A DNA stretch of 64,000 bases from Roseateles_E cavernae (GCF_040187885.1 NZ_JBDPLH010000001.1:1-64000), one strand, 5' to 3'. Positions 15,869-25,140 are shown, counted from the stretch's first letter. Made by a program: numbers and translations. The notes: a model not told the origin generated them from the letters alone.

Positions 15869-16951
15869 TCAATACGGGCCGGCCGCAGCGCGGGCTGCGG
15901 CGGTTGGCGCCCTGCCTGCGGCGGCGAAGAACTCGCGCACGGCGGCCACGGTGCGGCGGATGCCCTCGGCGTCGACATCCAGATGGGTCACGAAGCGCAG
16001 GCCGATCAGGCCGGTGGCCAGGATGCCCTTCGCCTTCAGATGGGCCAGCAGATCGGCGCCGCGGCCGTCCGCCACATCGGCAAACACGATATTGGTGTCC
16101 ACCGGGCGCACGCTCAGGCCCTCGATGCCGGCGAGTCCCTCGGCCAGGCTGGCGGCCAGCGCGTGGTCCTCGCGCAGGCGCAGCACATGGTGGTCCAGCG
16201 CATGGTTGGCCGCAGCCGCCAGCAGGCCGACCTGACGCATGCCGCCACCGACCATCTTGCGCACCCGCATCGCCCGCGCAATCAGCGCGGCCGAGCCGCA
16301 CAGCATCGAGCCCACCGGCGCGCCCAGACCCTTGCTGAAGCAGACCGAGACGCTGTCGAAATGCGCGGTGATGCGCGCGAGCGCGGCGAACACATCGCCG
16401 TGTGCTCCCGCATCCGCGACTGCGGCGTTGAACACCCGCGCCCCGTCCAGATGGCAGCTCAGGCCGTGACGGCGCACCAGGGCCGTGGTCTCGGCCAGAT
16501 AGGTGTGCGGCATGACCTGACCGTTCCAGGTGTTCTCCAGGCACAGCAGGCGGCTGCGCGCAAAGTGAGGATCGTTCGGCTTGATGGCTGCGGCGATGTC
16601 GGCCAGATCCATCTGGCCGCGGCCATCCTGGCTCAGCGGCTGGGGCTGGATGCTGCCCAGCACCGCCGCGCCACCGCCTTCATAGCGGTAGGTGTGGGCC
16701 AGTTGGCCGACGATGTACTCGTCGCCGCGCTCGCAATGGGCCAGCATCGCGCAGAGATTGCTCTGCGTACCCGAGGGCATGAACAGCGCCGCCTCCATGC
16801 CGGTCAGCGCGGCCATGCGTGCCTGCAGGGCCAGCACCGTCGGGTCGTCGCCGAAGACGTCGTCGCCCACCTCGGCGCGCGCGATGGCCTCGCGCATGGC
16901 GGCCGTGGGCCGGGTGACGGTGTCGCTTCTGAGGTCGACGATGGCGCTCAT
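15869..16951 (-). CDS. ltaE: Low-specificity L-threonine aldolase
   Basis: A 360-residue PLP enzyme that splits threonine or allo-threonine into glycine and acetaldehyde. It begins VDLRSDTVTRPTAAMREAI and has FMPSGTQSNLCA, HLDGARVFNA and the Schiff-base lysine K207 in SVCFSKGLGAPVGSML. Its ATG overlaps the trpG stop (ATGA), and trpD follows 20 bp later, so it is embedded in the trp operon. It has no known role in tryptophan synthesis. Confidence 0.93.
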   Translation of the reverse strand: MSAIVDLRSDTVTRPTAAMREAIARAEVGDDVFGDDPTVLALQARMAALTGMEAALFMPSGTQSNLCAMLAHCERGDEYIVGQLAHTYRYEGGGAAVLGSIQPQPLSQDGRGQMDLADIAAAIKPNDPHFARSRLLCLENTWNGQVMPHTYLAETTALVRRHGLSCHLDGARVFNAAVADAGAHGDVFAALARITAHFDSVSVCFSKGLGAPVGSMLCGSAALIARAMRVRKMVGGGMRQVGLLAAAANHALDHHVLRLREDHALAASLAEGLAGIEGLSVRPVDTNIVFADVADGRGADLLAHLKAKGILATGLIGLRFVTHLDVDAEGIRRTVAAVREFFAAAGRAPTAAARAAAGPY

Positions 16952-17532
16952 AAGGCTTGCTCCAGGAAATTCTTCAGCATCGCATGACCGTGCTCGGACA
17001 GGATGGACTCGGGATGGAACTGCACGCCTTCGAGCGGCGTGGCCGTGCCGGCCAGCTCGCGGTGGCGCACGCCCATGATCTCGCGATCCTCGCTGCGCGC
17101 GCTGATCTCCAGCACCGCCGGCATCGTGGCCTCCTCGATCACCAGCGAGTGGTAGCGGATCACCGAGAAATCCTGCGGCAGGCCCTTGAACACGCCCTTG
17201 CGGTCGGTGCTGATCGTGCTGGCCTTGCCATGCATCTGGGTCCTGGCGCGGATGATCCTGCCACCCAGCGCCGCACCGATGCTTTGATGGCCCAGGCAGA
17301 CACCCAGGATGGGCAGCTTGCCGGTGAAGTGCTGGATGGCCTCCACACAGACGCCCGCCTCGGCCGGCGAGCAAGGCCCGGGCGAGAACACCAGCTGATC
17401 GGGCTTCAGCGCCGCGATCTCGGCGACGCTGATCTCGTCGTTGCGCACGACCTTCACATCCGCGCCGAGCTCGCCGAAGTACTGCACCAGATTGAAGGTG
17501 AAGCTGTCGTAGTTATCGATCATCAGCAGCAT
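16948..17532 (-). CDS. trpG: Anthranilate synthase component II (glutamine amidotransferase)
   Basis: A 194-residue class I glutamine amidotransferase that supplies ammonia to TrpE. It begins MLLMIDNYDSFTFNLVQYF, has the oxyanion strand SPGPCSP, nucleophile C79 in LGVCLGHQ, and H173 and E175 in FHPESI. Such subunits can also serve p-aminobenzoate synthase (PabA), but adjacency to trpE fixes the main role. The ATG abuts the trpE stop codon. Confidence 0.96.
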   Translation of the reverse strand: MLLMIDNYDSFTFNLVQYFGELGADVKVVRNDEISVAEIAALKPDQLVFSPGPCSPAEAGVCVEAIQHFTGKLPILGVCLGHQSIGAALGGRIIRARTQMHGKASTISTDRKGVFKGLPQDFSVIRYHSLVIEEATMPAVLEISARSEDREIMGVRHRELAGTATPLEGVQFHPESILSEHGHAMLKNFLEQAL

Positions 17533-19017
17533 TTAGAAGCCCTCCTCGACCAGTTCAGCCGCGCGAATCAGCGCGCGCGCCTTCGCCTCGGTTTCCTTCC
17601 ATTCCAGCTCGGGCACCGAGTCGGCCACGATGCCGGCGGCGGCGGCCACATACAGGGTCTGGTCCTGCACGATGCCGGTGCGGATCGCAATCGCCAGGTC
17701 CATATCGCCGGCAAAGCTCAGATAGCCGCAGGCGCCGCCATAGATGCCGCGCTTGACCGGCTCCAGCTCGTCGATGATCTGCATCGCGCGTATCTTCGGC
17801 GCGCCACTCAAGGTGCCGGCTGGGAAGGCGGCGCGGAACACATCCATATTGCTGAGGCCCTCGCGCAGCGTGCCCTCGACATTCGAGACGATGTGCATCA
17901 CATGCGAGTAGCGCTCCACCGCGAAGGCATCGGTCAGCTTGACCGAGCCGGTCTTGGCGATGCGGCCGATGTCGTTGCGCGCCAGGTCGATCAGCATCAG
18001 GTGCTCGGCACGCTCCTTGGGGTCGGCCTTCAGCTCCACTTCCAGCGCCGCATCGAGCTCGGGCGTCGCGCCACGCGGGCGGGTGCCGGCCAGCGGGCGG
18101 ATCGTGATCTGCTGGCCCTCGGGTGTGCGCTCGTGGCGCACCAGGATCTCCGGCGAGGCGCCGACGATCTGGAAGTCGCCCATATCGTAGAAGTACATAT
18201 AGGGGCTGGGGTTCAGCGAACGCAGCGCTCGGTACAGACTCAGCGGCGACTCCGTATAGCGCTTGCGCAAGCGCTGGCCGAACACGATCTGCATGCAGTC
18301 GCCGGCCGCGATGTAGTCCTTGGCCTTGCGCACGCCGGCCTCGAAATCGGCCCGTGCGAACTCGCGCTCGACCGGGTGCGACTGGCCGCGCTTGACCTGG
18401 GGCGCCGAGACGCTGTAGGTCAGCTTGTCGCGCAGATCGCTCAGGCGCTTCTTGGCGCGGAAATAGGCCTCGGGCTGGGAGGGGTCGGCGTAGACGATCA
18501 GGTAGAGCCGGCCCGACAGGTTGTCGATGACGGCCAGTTCCTCGCACTGCAAGAGCATCACATCGGGCGTGTCCAGGCCGCCGCTCTTCTGTGTCTTGGC
18601 GAGCTTGGGCTCGATATAGCGCACCGCGTCATAGCCGAAATAGCCGGCCAGACCACCGCAAAAGCGCGGCATGCCGGGCCGCAGCGCAACCTTGAAGCGC
18701 TGCTGGTAGGCCTCGATGAAATCCAGCGGATTGCCCTCGTGCGTCTCGATCACCGCGCCATCGCGCAGCACCTCGGTACGCAGCCCATGGCTCTTCAGCA
18801 CGGTGCGGGCCGGCAGACCGATGAAGGAGTAGCGGCCGAAGCGCTCACCGCCGACGACGGACTCCAGCAGGAAGCTGTGCCGTCCGTTGCCGGCACCGGC
18901 GCACAGCTTCAGATACAGGGACAGCGGAGTTTCGAGATCCGCAAAAGCCTCGCTGAGCAGCGGGATGCGGTTATAGCCCTGGGCAGCCAGGCTCTGGAAT
19001 TCGAGTTCGGTAATCAT
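17533..19017 (-). CDS. trpE: Anthranilate synthase component I
   Basis: A 494-residue chorismate-using enzyme producing anthranilate, the first committed step to tryptophan. The feedback-inhibition segment LLES lies near residue 50, and the C-terminal catalytic domain has QIVFGQRL, RPLAGTRPRG, AEHLMLIDLARNDIGR, HIVSNVEG and FPAGTLSGAPKIRAM. An ATG at 19017 with AAGG 7 nt upstream is preferred over the adjacent GTG. It is preceded by a leader peptide rich in the right codons (19170-19250). Confidence 0.96.
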   Translation of the reverse strand: MITELEFQSLAAQGYNRIPLLSEAFADLETPLSLYLKLCAGAGNGRHSFLLESVVGGERFGRYSFIGLPARTVLKSHGLRTEVLRDGAVIETHEGNPLDFIEAYQQRFKVALRPGMPRFCGGLAGYFGYDAVRYIEPKLAKTQKSGGLDTPDVMLLQCEELAVIDNLSGRLYLIVYADPSQPEAYFRAKKRLSDLRDKLTYSVSAPQVKRGQSHPVEREFARADFEAGVRKAKDYIAAGDCMQIVFGQRLRKRYTESPLSLYRALRSLNPSPYMYFYDMGDFQIVGASPEILVRHERTPEGQQITIRPLAGTRPRGATPELDAALEVELKADPKERAEHLMLIDLARNDIGRIAKTGSVKLTDAFAVERYSHVMHIVSNVEGTLREGLSNMDVFRAAFPAGTLSGAPKIRAMQIIDELEPVKRGIYGGACGYLSFAGDMDLAIAIRTGIVQDQTLYVAAAAGIVADSVPELEWKETEAKARALIRAAELVEEGF

Positions 19018-19080
19018 CACGTACCTTGATGCAGGGCGGCCTCGCGCTCGAAGGCGACGCAGGCACGCCGGATGTCAGGT

Positions 19081-19213
19081 CGCTTGACTGCGCCCATCCC
19101 ACCGGGGAGGTTCAGGCTGTGCGGCTCCGGAAACCAGGAGTCGGCACGCGGTCAATCAATCAAGCGGCTTCAGGCGAAGTCGGACGGGCGACGCCAGGGC
19201 CAGGCTCCCCGGT
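19081..19213 (-). promoter_or_regulatory. Candidate trp attenuation region (leader RNA pairings)
   Basis: On the trpE-sense strand, the bases just before the two Trp codons of the leader peptide (complement of 19205-19213) can pair over 9 bp with the complement of 19101-19109 (ACCGGGGAG against CTCCCCGGT). A second 7-bp pairing joins 19081-19087 with 19160-19166 (CGCTTGA/TCAAGCG). A ribosome stalled at the Trp codons would cover the first element and change the fold. I see no U-run of an intrinsic terminator, so control could act on translation or by Rho. Confidence 0.5.
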
Positions 19214-19250
19214 CGTTCGACCCCTTGATGTGCTTGCGCGTGATGAACAT
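19170..19250 (-). CDS. trpL: trp operon leader peptide with Trp-Pro-Trp
   Basis: A 26-codon reading frame on the trpE strand starting MFITRKHIKG and ending in GAWPWRRPSDFA before TGA. Two UGG codons (residues 17 and 19) lie in a short peptide 152 bp upstream of trpE, the arrangement expected of a trp attenuation leader. Trp is the rarest amino acid, so two in 26 residues in this position is notable. The ribosome binding site is weak. The peptide would act only in cis, by ribosome stalling when Trp-tRNA is scarce. Function is inferred from position, codons and the RNA pairings around it. Confidence 0.7.
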   Translation of the reverse strand: MFITRKHIKGSNDRGAWPWRRPSDFA

Positions 19251-19369
19251 GATGCGGCGCAGTTTAGCAGTGCTTGTGTGACGACTCCGTTCAGGGTTTG
19301 TGCGTGATGCACAACACGGACAAGCGGGCGGGCTTCGCGCCATACTTCGCCGACAAGACGGAGCGAGAC

Positions 19370-19966
19370 ATGTCGAGACAAATCCTTGCGGCCCTGCTGC
19401 TGGCCGTGGCCCTGCCTATCCAGGCCCAGACGGTCGAGGTGGCCGGCGTCAAGTACGAGCCCACGGCCGACGTGGCCGGCCAGAAGCTGCAACTCAACGG
19501 CGCCGGCATTCGCTACAAGGCCGTCTTCAAGGTCTATACCGCAGGCCTGTATCTGGGCGCCAAGGCCGGCACACCGGAGGCCGCGCTCAACGCGCCAGGC
19601 CCGAAGCGCCTGCACATCCAGATGCTGCGCGAGATCGACGGCAACGAACTCGGCAAGCTCTTCACCAAGGGCATGGAGCAGAACGCCTCGCGCGAGGAGT
19701 TCGCCAAGGCCATCAACGGCGTGCTGCGCATCGCCGATATCTTTGCGACCAAGAAGAAGCTCACGACCGGCGAGAACTTCAGCGTCGAGTGGATTCCCGG
19801 CACCGGCACCGTGGTCTATGTCAACGGCGCCAAGGTCGCCGGCGAGCCGATCAAGGAGCCGGAGTTCTTCGGCGTGCTGCTGAAGATCTGGCTGGGCAAG
19901 TCGCCGGCCGACGACCAGCTCAAGGACGCGCTGCTGGGGATTCAGCGCAGCCGCTCGGGACAGTGA
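19370..19966 (+). CDS. Periplasmic chalcone isomerase-like domain protein
   Basis: A 198-residue protein with a signal peptide (about residues 1-18, ending IQAQ) and one chalcone isomerase-like domain: VAGVKYEPTADVAGQKLQLNGAGIRYKAVFKVYTAGLYL is cut here into GIRYKAVFKVYTAGLYL as the most typical stretch, followed by LHIQMLREIDGNEL and a C-terminal FFGVLLKIWLG. Bacterial members are common secreted proteins of unknown ligand; true chalcone isomerase activity is not expected. The ATG has GGAGCGAG before it. The 3' end overlaps the convergent gph gene by 47 bp. Confidence 0.82.
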   Translation: MSRQILAALLLAVALPIQAQTVEVAGVKYEPTADVAGQKLQLNGAGIRYKAVFKVYTAGLYLGAKAGTPEAALNAPGPKRLHIQMLREIDGNELGKLFTKGMEQNASREEFAKAINGVLRIADIFATKKKLTTGENFSVEWIPGTGTVVYVNGAKVAGEPIKEPEFFGVLLKIWLGKSPADDQLKDALLGIQRSRSGQ

Positions 19967-20654
19967 GCTGATCCAGCCGGTCCAGGTGCTGCAGCGCCGG
20001 CACCGCGTCGATGGGCTCGCCGTGGTTGTAGCCATAGCGCATCAGCACCACCGGGCAACCGGCGCCGCGCGCCGCACGGGCATCGTTGCTGGAGTCGCCG
20101 ATCATCCAGGTGGCGCCAGGCGCCGTGCCCAGCGCCTCGCAGGTCTTGATCAGCGGTAGCGGATCGGGCTTCTTGCGCTCGAAGCTGTCGCCGCCAAACA
20201 CCCAGCCGAAGTAGCCGGCCAGGCCCTTGCGCGCCAGCAGCTCGCGGGCAAAGGCCAGCGGCTTGTTGGTCAGGCAGGCCATCGGCAGGCCCAGCGCGGC
20301 CAGCCGCTCCAGCCCCTCGACCACGCCCGGAAACACCGCCGAGAACTGGCCGTTCAGCGCCAGATAGTGCTGCTGGTAGCGCGCCCAGGCGGTCTCGTAG
20401 AGCGCGGGCGCCCCGCCCACCTCGGCCAGCGTGCTGCGTATCAGATGCTCGCTGCCCTGGCCTATCGTCAGCTCGACGAACTCGCGGCTCACGGCCGGCA
20501 GCGCCAGCTCCTGCAGCACCAGATTCAACACCGCGACAAAGTCGCCCAGCGTATCGACCAGGGTGCCGTCGAGGTCAAGAATAAAGGCTTGGGGGTGGGT
20601 CTGAGGGTTCACGGCGGGCTTGGCGAACTGGGGAGCCGCGAGTTTAGCGGGCAC
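19920..20654 (-). CDS. gph: Phosphoglycolate phosphatase, HAD superfamily
   Basis: A 244-residue HAD phosphatase that hydrolyses 2-phosphoglycolate formed during DNA repair. Motif I is FILDLDGTLVDTLGD, motif II ACLTNKPLAF, motif III SFERKKPDPLPL and motif IV MIGDSSNDARAARGAG. The start is uncertain: no ATG precedes motif I, so a GTG at 20654 or a GTG 42 bp further in must be used. In some genomes gph heads the trp operon; here it is separated from trpE by the chalcone isomerase-like gene. Its tail overlaps that gene by 47 bp in the opposite sense. Confidence 0.9.
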   Translation of the reverse strand: MPAKLAAPQFAKPAVNPQTHPQAFILDLDGTLVDTLGDFVAVLNLVLQELALPAVSREFVELTIGQGSEHLIRSTLAEVGGAPALYETAWARYQQHYLALNGQFSAVFPGVVEGLERLAALGLPMACLTNKPLAFARELLARKGLAGYFGWVFGGDSFERKKPDPLPLIKTCEALGTAPGATWMIGDSSNDARAARGAGCPVVLMRYGYNHGEPIDAVPALQHLDRLDQLTVPSGCAESPAARP

Positions 20655-20677
20655 GCTGGGCGCACCACCTCGATCCA

Positions 20678-20709
20678 GACAATTGTTTTACAATACGGAC
20701 AATTGTTTT
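20678..20709 (+). repeat. Two direct repeats before psuK, each with an ACAATTGT palindrome
   Basis: GACAATTGTTTT occurs at 20678-20689 and again at 20698-20709, exactly 20 bp (two helical turns) apart. Each copy contains the 8-bp palindrome ACAATTGT. They lie 9 bp before the psuK ATG in the short divergent region with gph and are good candidates for an operator. Confidence 0.7.
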
Positions 20710-20717
20710 CAAACGCC

Positions 20718-21806
20718 ATGGACAGCAAAAAAGAACAGCTGCTCGCACTGATACGCGACAACCCCTTCATCGGCCAGCAGGACCTGGCCGAGCGCCTGGG
20801 CCTGTCGCGCTCGGCGGTGGCCGGCCATATCGCCAGCCTGACGCGCGAGCGCCGGCTGCTGGGCCGGGCCTATGTGCTGCCGCAGCGTGCGCCCATCGTC
20901 TGCATCGGCGGCAGCAATCTGGACCGCAAGCTGCGCACCCTGGCGCCGCTGCAGATGGGCACCTCGAACCCGGTCAGCCAGCGCGAGACGCCCGGCGGCG
21001 TGGCCCGCAATGTGGCCGAGAACCTGGCGCGGCTGGGCCTGCCGGTGCATCTGCTCAGCGCGGTCGGCGACGATCCGGCCGGCCGCGAGCTGCTGGCCCA
21101 TGCGGCGCGGCTGGGCATCGCGACCAGCGGCTCGCTGCAGGCCGCCGACGCCGCCACCGGCAGCTACACCGCCGTGCTCGACGCCGATGGCGCGATGCTG
21201 CTGGCCCTGGCGCAGATGGCGTTGACCGACAGGCTGACACCCGACTTCCTGCGACTCACCTCGGCCCAGCGCGCCAGCGCCAGCCTCACCGTGATCGACC
21301 TGAACCTGCCGGCCGACAGCGTGGCCCAGCTGATCAGCGAGGCCGCCGCCGACACGCGACCGCTGGTCGTCGTCGCGGTTTCGGTGCCCAAGATGGCGCG
21401 GCTGCCGCCGGACCTGCGCGGCGTGCACTGCCTGCTGCTGAACGAGGGCGAGCTGGCCGCGCTGTGCGGCGGCAAGCCGCTCTCCGGCCCGGGCGCGCTG
21501 CGGCGCGCCCATCGCCAGCTGCGCGAGCGCGGCCTGCAACAGCTGGTCGTCACCCAGGGCGCGGCCGGCCTGCTCTACAGCGACGGCGACACGCTGCTGG
21601 CGATGCCGGCACCGCGCGTGCCGGTGCTCGATGTCACCGGCGCCGGCGACGCCTTCTCGGCCGGGGTCTGCGCCTCGCTGTACCAGGACCCGCTCGACCT
21701 GGCCCTGGCCTGCCGCCGCGGCCTCGCGCTGTCGGCGCTGACCCTGCAGACCGAAGCCACCGTCCATCCCGATCTCGGCCCCGAACTGCTGCAATCCATC
21801 CAATGA
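20718..21806 (+). CDS. psuK: Pseudouridine kinase with N-terminal HTH domain
   Basis: A 362-residue protein. Residues about 1-55 are a helix-turn-helix (LLALIRDNPFIGQQDLAERL then GLSRSAVAGHIASL), and residues about 60-355 a PfkB-family sugar kinase (CIGGSNLDRKL, TPGGVARNVAENLARLG, LLNEGELAALCG and the GAGDAFSAG catalytic/anion-hole motif). It would phosphorylate pseudouridine for PsuG, whose gene begins 8 bp later. The HTH fusion suggests the kinase also controls its own operon, possibly through the repeats at 20678-20709. Confidence 0.9.
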   Translation: MDSKKEQLLALIRDNPFIGQQDLAERLGLSRSAVAGHIASLTRERRLLGRAYVLPQRAPIVCIGGSNLDRKLRTLAPLQMGTSNPVSQRETPGGVARNVAENLARLGLPVHLLSAVGDDPAGRELLAHAARLGIATSGSLQAADAATGSYTAVLDADGAMLLALAQMALTDRLTPDFLRLTSAQRASASLTVIDLNLPADSVAQLISEAAADTRPLVVVAVSVPKMARLPPDLRGVHCLLLNEGELAALCGGKPLSGPGALRRAHRQLRERGLQQLVVTQGAAGLLYSDGDTLLAMPAPRVPVLDVTGAGDAFSAGVCASLYQDPLDLALACRRGLALSALTLQTEATVHPDLGPELLQSIQ

Positions 21807-21814
21807 GAACCTCC

Positions 21815-22735
<921 letters not shown>

Positions 22736-24190
22736 TCAGCCGACCTTGATCGGCGGGGCCGAGGGCGGGCGCCCCGCCCCGCTGGCGGCCTTGTGCTTGT
22801 ACATGTCCTCGTCGGCCAGGCGCAGCAGGCTGGCGGAGTCCTTGGCCATGTCGGGAAAGCGGGCGATGCCGATGGCCGCCGAGATCTGCACCACCAGCTT
22901 GTGGGTCGGCAGATAGATGGGCTGGCGCAGCAGCGCGTCCAGCTTCTCGCGCACCTGGACGGCCGCCTCATGGCTGCCGACATCGGGCAGGATGACCAGG
23001 AATTCATCGCCGCCGATGCGACCCACCGTGTCGGCATCGCGCACCGCACCGGCCAGGCGCTGGCCCACCACCTTGAGCACCATATCGCCGGACTCATGGC
23101 CGTACTGGTCATTGACCGGCTTGAAACCGTTCAGGTCGATGAACAGCACCGCCACGCCCTCGCCTTCGCGCTGGGCCCGTGCCAGCGCCCGCTCCAGCCG
23201 GTCGTGCAGCAGGCGCAGCGAAGGCAGACCGGTCAACGCATCATGGTTGGCCAGATGCTGGACCACCTCCTCGGCACGGGTGCGGCGCTGCACCTCCTCG
23301 CGCAACTCGGCCAGGCTGTGCTCCACCGCATCGGCCATCTCGTCGATCACCGCCGACAGCTCGCCGAACTCGGTGTCCACCGGCAGCTTCGTGCGGCTGC
23401 CATGGCGGCCCGAGCGCACTGACTGGGCCCAGTCCCGCAGGGCCGCCAGCGGCTGGCGCACCGAGCGGTCGAATCGGTGCGCCGACCACAGCGCATGCAG
23501 GCTCAGCACCAGCAGGATGGCGGCGGCCAGATAGGAGGCCTGCTGGACGCTGCGCTGCGCCTGCAGCCGCTCCTGTTCCAGCCGCAGGGCCAGGCTCTGG
23601 GTCAGGCGCCGCAGCGGCGCCGCGATTTCGGCCTTGGCGCGCAGATAGGCCTCGCCGTGCAGCAGATCCAGGGCCTGGCGCCAGTCCTCCGGGCGCGGCG
23701 TGAAGCCCGGCCGCTTCTCGACCAGGCCCATGGCCTGGCGCTCCAGCGTCATCAGCGCCTCGGAGCGTTGCCGGGCCTCGTCGAGCAAACCCAGTTCCTG
23801 CGCCGTGAAACCGGCCGCGTGCAGGCGCTCCTGCGCCGAGGCCATGCGGCCAGGTCCGTCGGCGGCCTGCGCTTCGGCCAGGCGCAGATCCCAGAACGCC
23901 GCGTCATAGTCCAGCGGACGCGGCGCCTGCCCCTCGCGCATGCGCACGATATCGGCATAGAACTGGGCATAGCGCGGCTGCTGCTGCAGCACGAACAGAC
24001 GCGCCATCAGGCTCAGTTCGTTGGAGCTTTGATACAGCTCGGCCGCCAGCTGATGGCCCTCGAAGCGCCGCGACTGGGCCTGTTCGAGCGCCCGGTAGGC
24101 CGAGGCCAGATGCAGCAGGGCCGCCACCATCAGCCCCACCAGGACGACCTGCACCATCAGGTGAAGGGCGAGCTTGGTGCGTATCTGCAT
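22736..24190 (-). CDS. Membrane diguanylate cyclase (GGDEF) with an N-terminal sensor
   Basis: A 484-residue inner-membrane protein. A first membrane helix spans about residues 8-30, a periplasmic all-alpha region about 31-210, and a second helix (SYLAAAILLVLSLHALWSA) leads to a HAMP-like linker and the GGDEF domain (about 310-470). The active site RIGGDEFLVIL is intact, and RDAD five residues before GGDEF is a complete inhibitory I-site, so it should make cyclic di-GMP under product inhibition. It stands alone, head away from the phosphatase gene. The signal sensed is unknown. Confidence 0.9.
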   Translation of the reverse strand: MQIRTKLALHLMVQVVLVGLMVAALLHLASAYRALEQAQSRRFEGHQLAAELYQSSNELSLMARLFVLQQQPRYAQFYADIVRMREGQAPRPLDYDAAFWDLRLAEAQAADGPGRMASAQERLHAAGFTAQELGLLDEARQRSEALMTLERQAMGLVEKRPGFTPRPEDWRQALDLLHGEAYLRAKAEIAAPLRRLTQSLALRLEQERLQAQRSVQQASYLAAAILLVLSLHALWSAHRFDRSVRQPLAALRDWAQSVRSGRHGSRTKLPVDTEFGELSAVIDEMADAVEHSLAELREEVQRRTRAEEVVQHLANHDALTGLPSLRLLHDRLERALARAQREGEGVAVLFIDLNGFKPVNDQYGHESGDMVLKVVGQRLAGAVRDADTVGRIGGDEFLVILPDVGSHEAAVQVREKLDALLRQPIYLPTHKLVVQISAAIGIARFPDMAKDSASLLRLADEDMYKHKAASGAGRPPSAPPIKVG

Positions 24191-24243
24191 GGCCGCAGCT
24201 TAGCGCTGCAGCAGCCAATTGAGTAGCGCTGCGACCCGGGCTG

Positions 24244-24711
24244 TCACAGCGCCGAGACACGCCCGCTTTGCAGGGCTTCGCGCAATCCCGACGCGCCCAG
24301 CTCCACCAGGCTCAGCACATGCTCGAAGCCCTGGATGCTGCCGAAATAGGGGTCGGGCACCTCCCGGCCGGCGTGGCCGGGCACGAAATCCAGGAACAGA
24401 TGCAGCTTGTCCTGCTGCTGGGCCGGGCAGAGCAGGCGCAAATCGCGCAGATTGTCGTGGTCCATCGCCAGCACCAGGTCGAAGCGGGCAAAGTCCTCGG
24501 CCTGAACACGCCGCGAGCGCCATTTCTTGCCCAGCTCATAGCCGCGCTGCAAGAGCACGCGGGCGGCGCGGGCATCGACCGGCTCGCCGCGCGGCCCGGC
24601 GCGCATGCCGGCCGATTGCACCAGCGCATACAGGCCTTGCGCCTTCAAGACAGCCTCGGCCATCGGCGAGCGGCAGATATTGGCGGTGCACACCAGCAGG
24701 ATGTTCTTCAT
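24244..24711 (-). CDS. Low-molecular-weight protein-tyrosine phosphatase
   Basis: A 155-residue cytoplasmic phosphatase. The P-loop is VCTANICRS with C8 as nucleophile and R14, and the general acid sits in PDPYFG. Bacterial members dephosphorylate tyrosine kinases of exopolysaccharide systems, or act more broadly; no such kinase is visible here. The ATG (MKNILLVCTA) is chosen because it starts the first beta strand. A longer frame upstream lacks family support. Confidence 0.92.
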   Translation of the reverse strand: MKNILLVCTANICRSPMAEAVLKAQGLYALVQSAGMRAGPRGEPVDARAARVLLQRGYELGKKWRSRRVQAEDFARFDLVLAMDHDNLRDLRLLCPAQQQDKLHLFLDFVPGHAGREVPDPYFGSIQGFEHVLSLVELGASGLREALQSGRVSAL

Positions 24712-24837
24712 CACCGCGATGATAGGAGACGCCGCTGCGGCCCGGCGTCCCGGCCTTGTCACTTGTTCAAGGCCGATGCTTGGTCGATATTCCGCAGTCC
24801 CTGAGCGAAGACAAGTTTGGTGGCTGGTGGCCGGCCC

Positions 24838-24866
24838 GCCAGTATCAGTTTGGTATCAGTATCAGG
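24838..24866 (-). repeat. TGATAC heptad repeats at the end of the small HTH gene
   Basis: Three GTATCAG elements (forward sense, starting 24842, 24853 and 24859) straddle the HTH gene's stop codon. The reverse-strand core TGATACCAAACTGATACTGG matches TGAGACCAAGCTGAGACTGC at 25361-25392 in 17 of 20 positions, so the two arrays are diverged copies on either side of the gene. Confidence 0.55.
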
Positions 24867-25140
24867 CGGTGCCGCTGCGCTCGCTGCGTATCAGTTTCTG
24901 CACCGGCACATCAAAATACCGTGCCAGTTCGCGGGCCACCCGGTAAATCACCGGCTTGCCGGTTTCGGCACGCTTGATCGACGCGATCGAGACCCGAATT
25001 TTCCGGTCGCTGCAGGAAAATGCCATTTCCTCCTGGCTCTGCAGTTTCTCGCTGCGCAGATCCTTCAGTATCTCGGAGACCAGGAATACCCGCCCGGTGG
25101 TCGGCACCGGCCGACCGGCGCGCTCTGTGTCTTGCTGCAT
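24862..25140 (-). CDS. Small Xre-like helix-turn-helix protein
   Basis: A 92-residue basic protein. The C-terminal two thirds form an Xre/Cro-type helix-turn-helix: SEILKDLRSEKLQSQEEMAF, then VSIASIKRAETGKPVIYRVA with the recognition helix, and ARELARYFDVPVQKLI. This type of HTH is often the N-terminal part of larger signalling proteins with ATPase/TPR domains; here it is free-standing. The ATG at 25140 has AGAGGG upstream. It is separated from the neighbouring 126-residue gene by a terminator, so it is its own transcription unit. A palindrome at 25250-25264 may be its operator. Confidence 0.7.
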   Translation of the reverse strand: MQQDTERAGRPVPTTGRVFLVSEILKDLRSEKLQSQEEMAFSCSDRKIRVSIASIKRAETGKPVIYRVARELARYFDVPVQKLIRSERSGTA

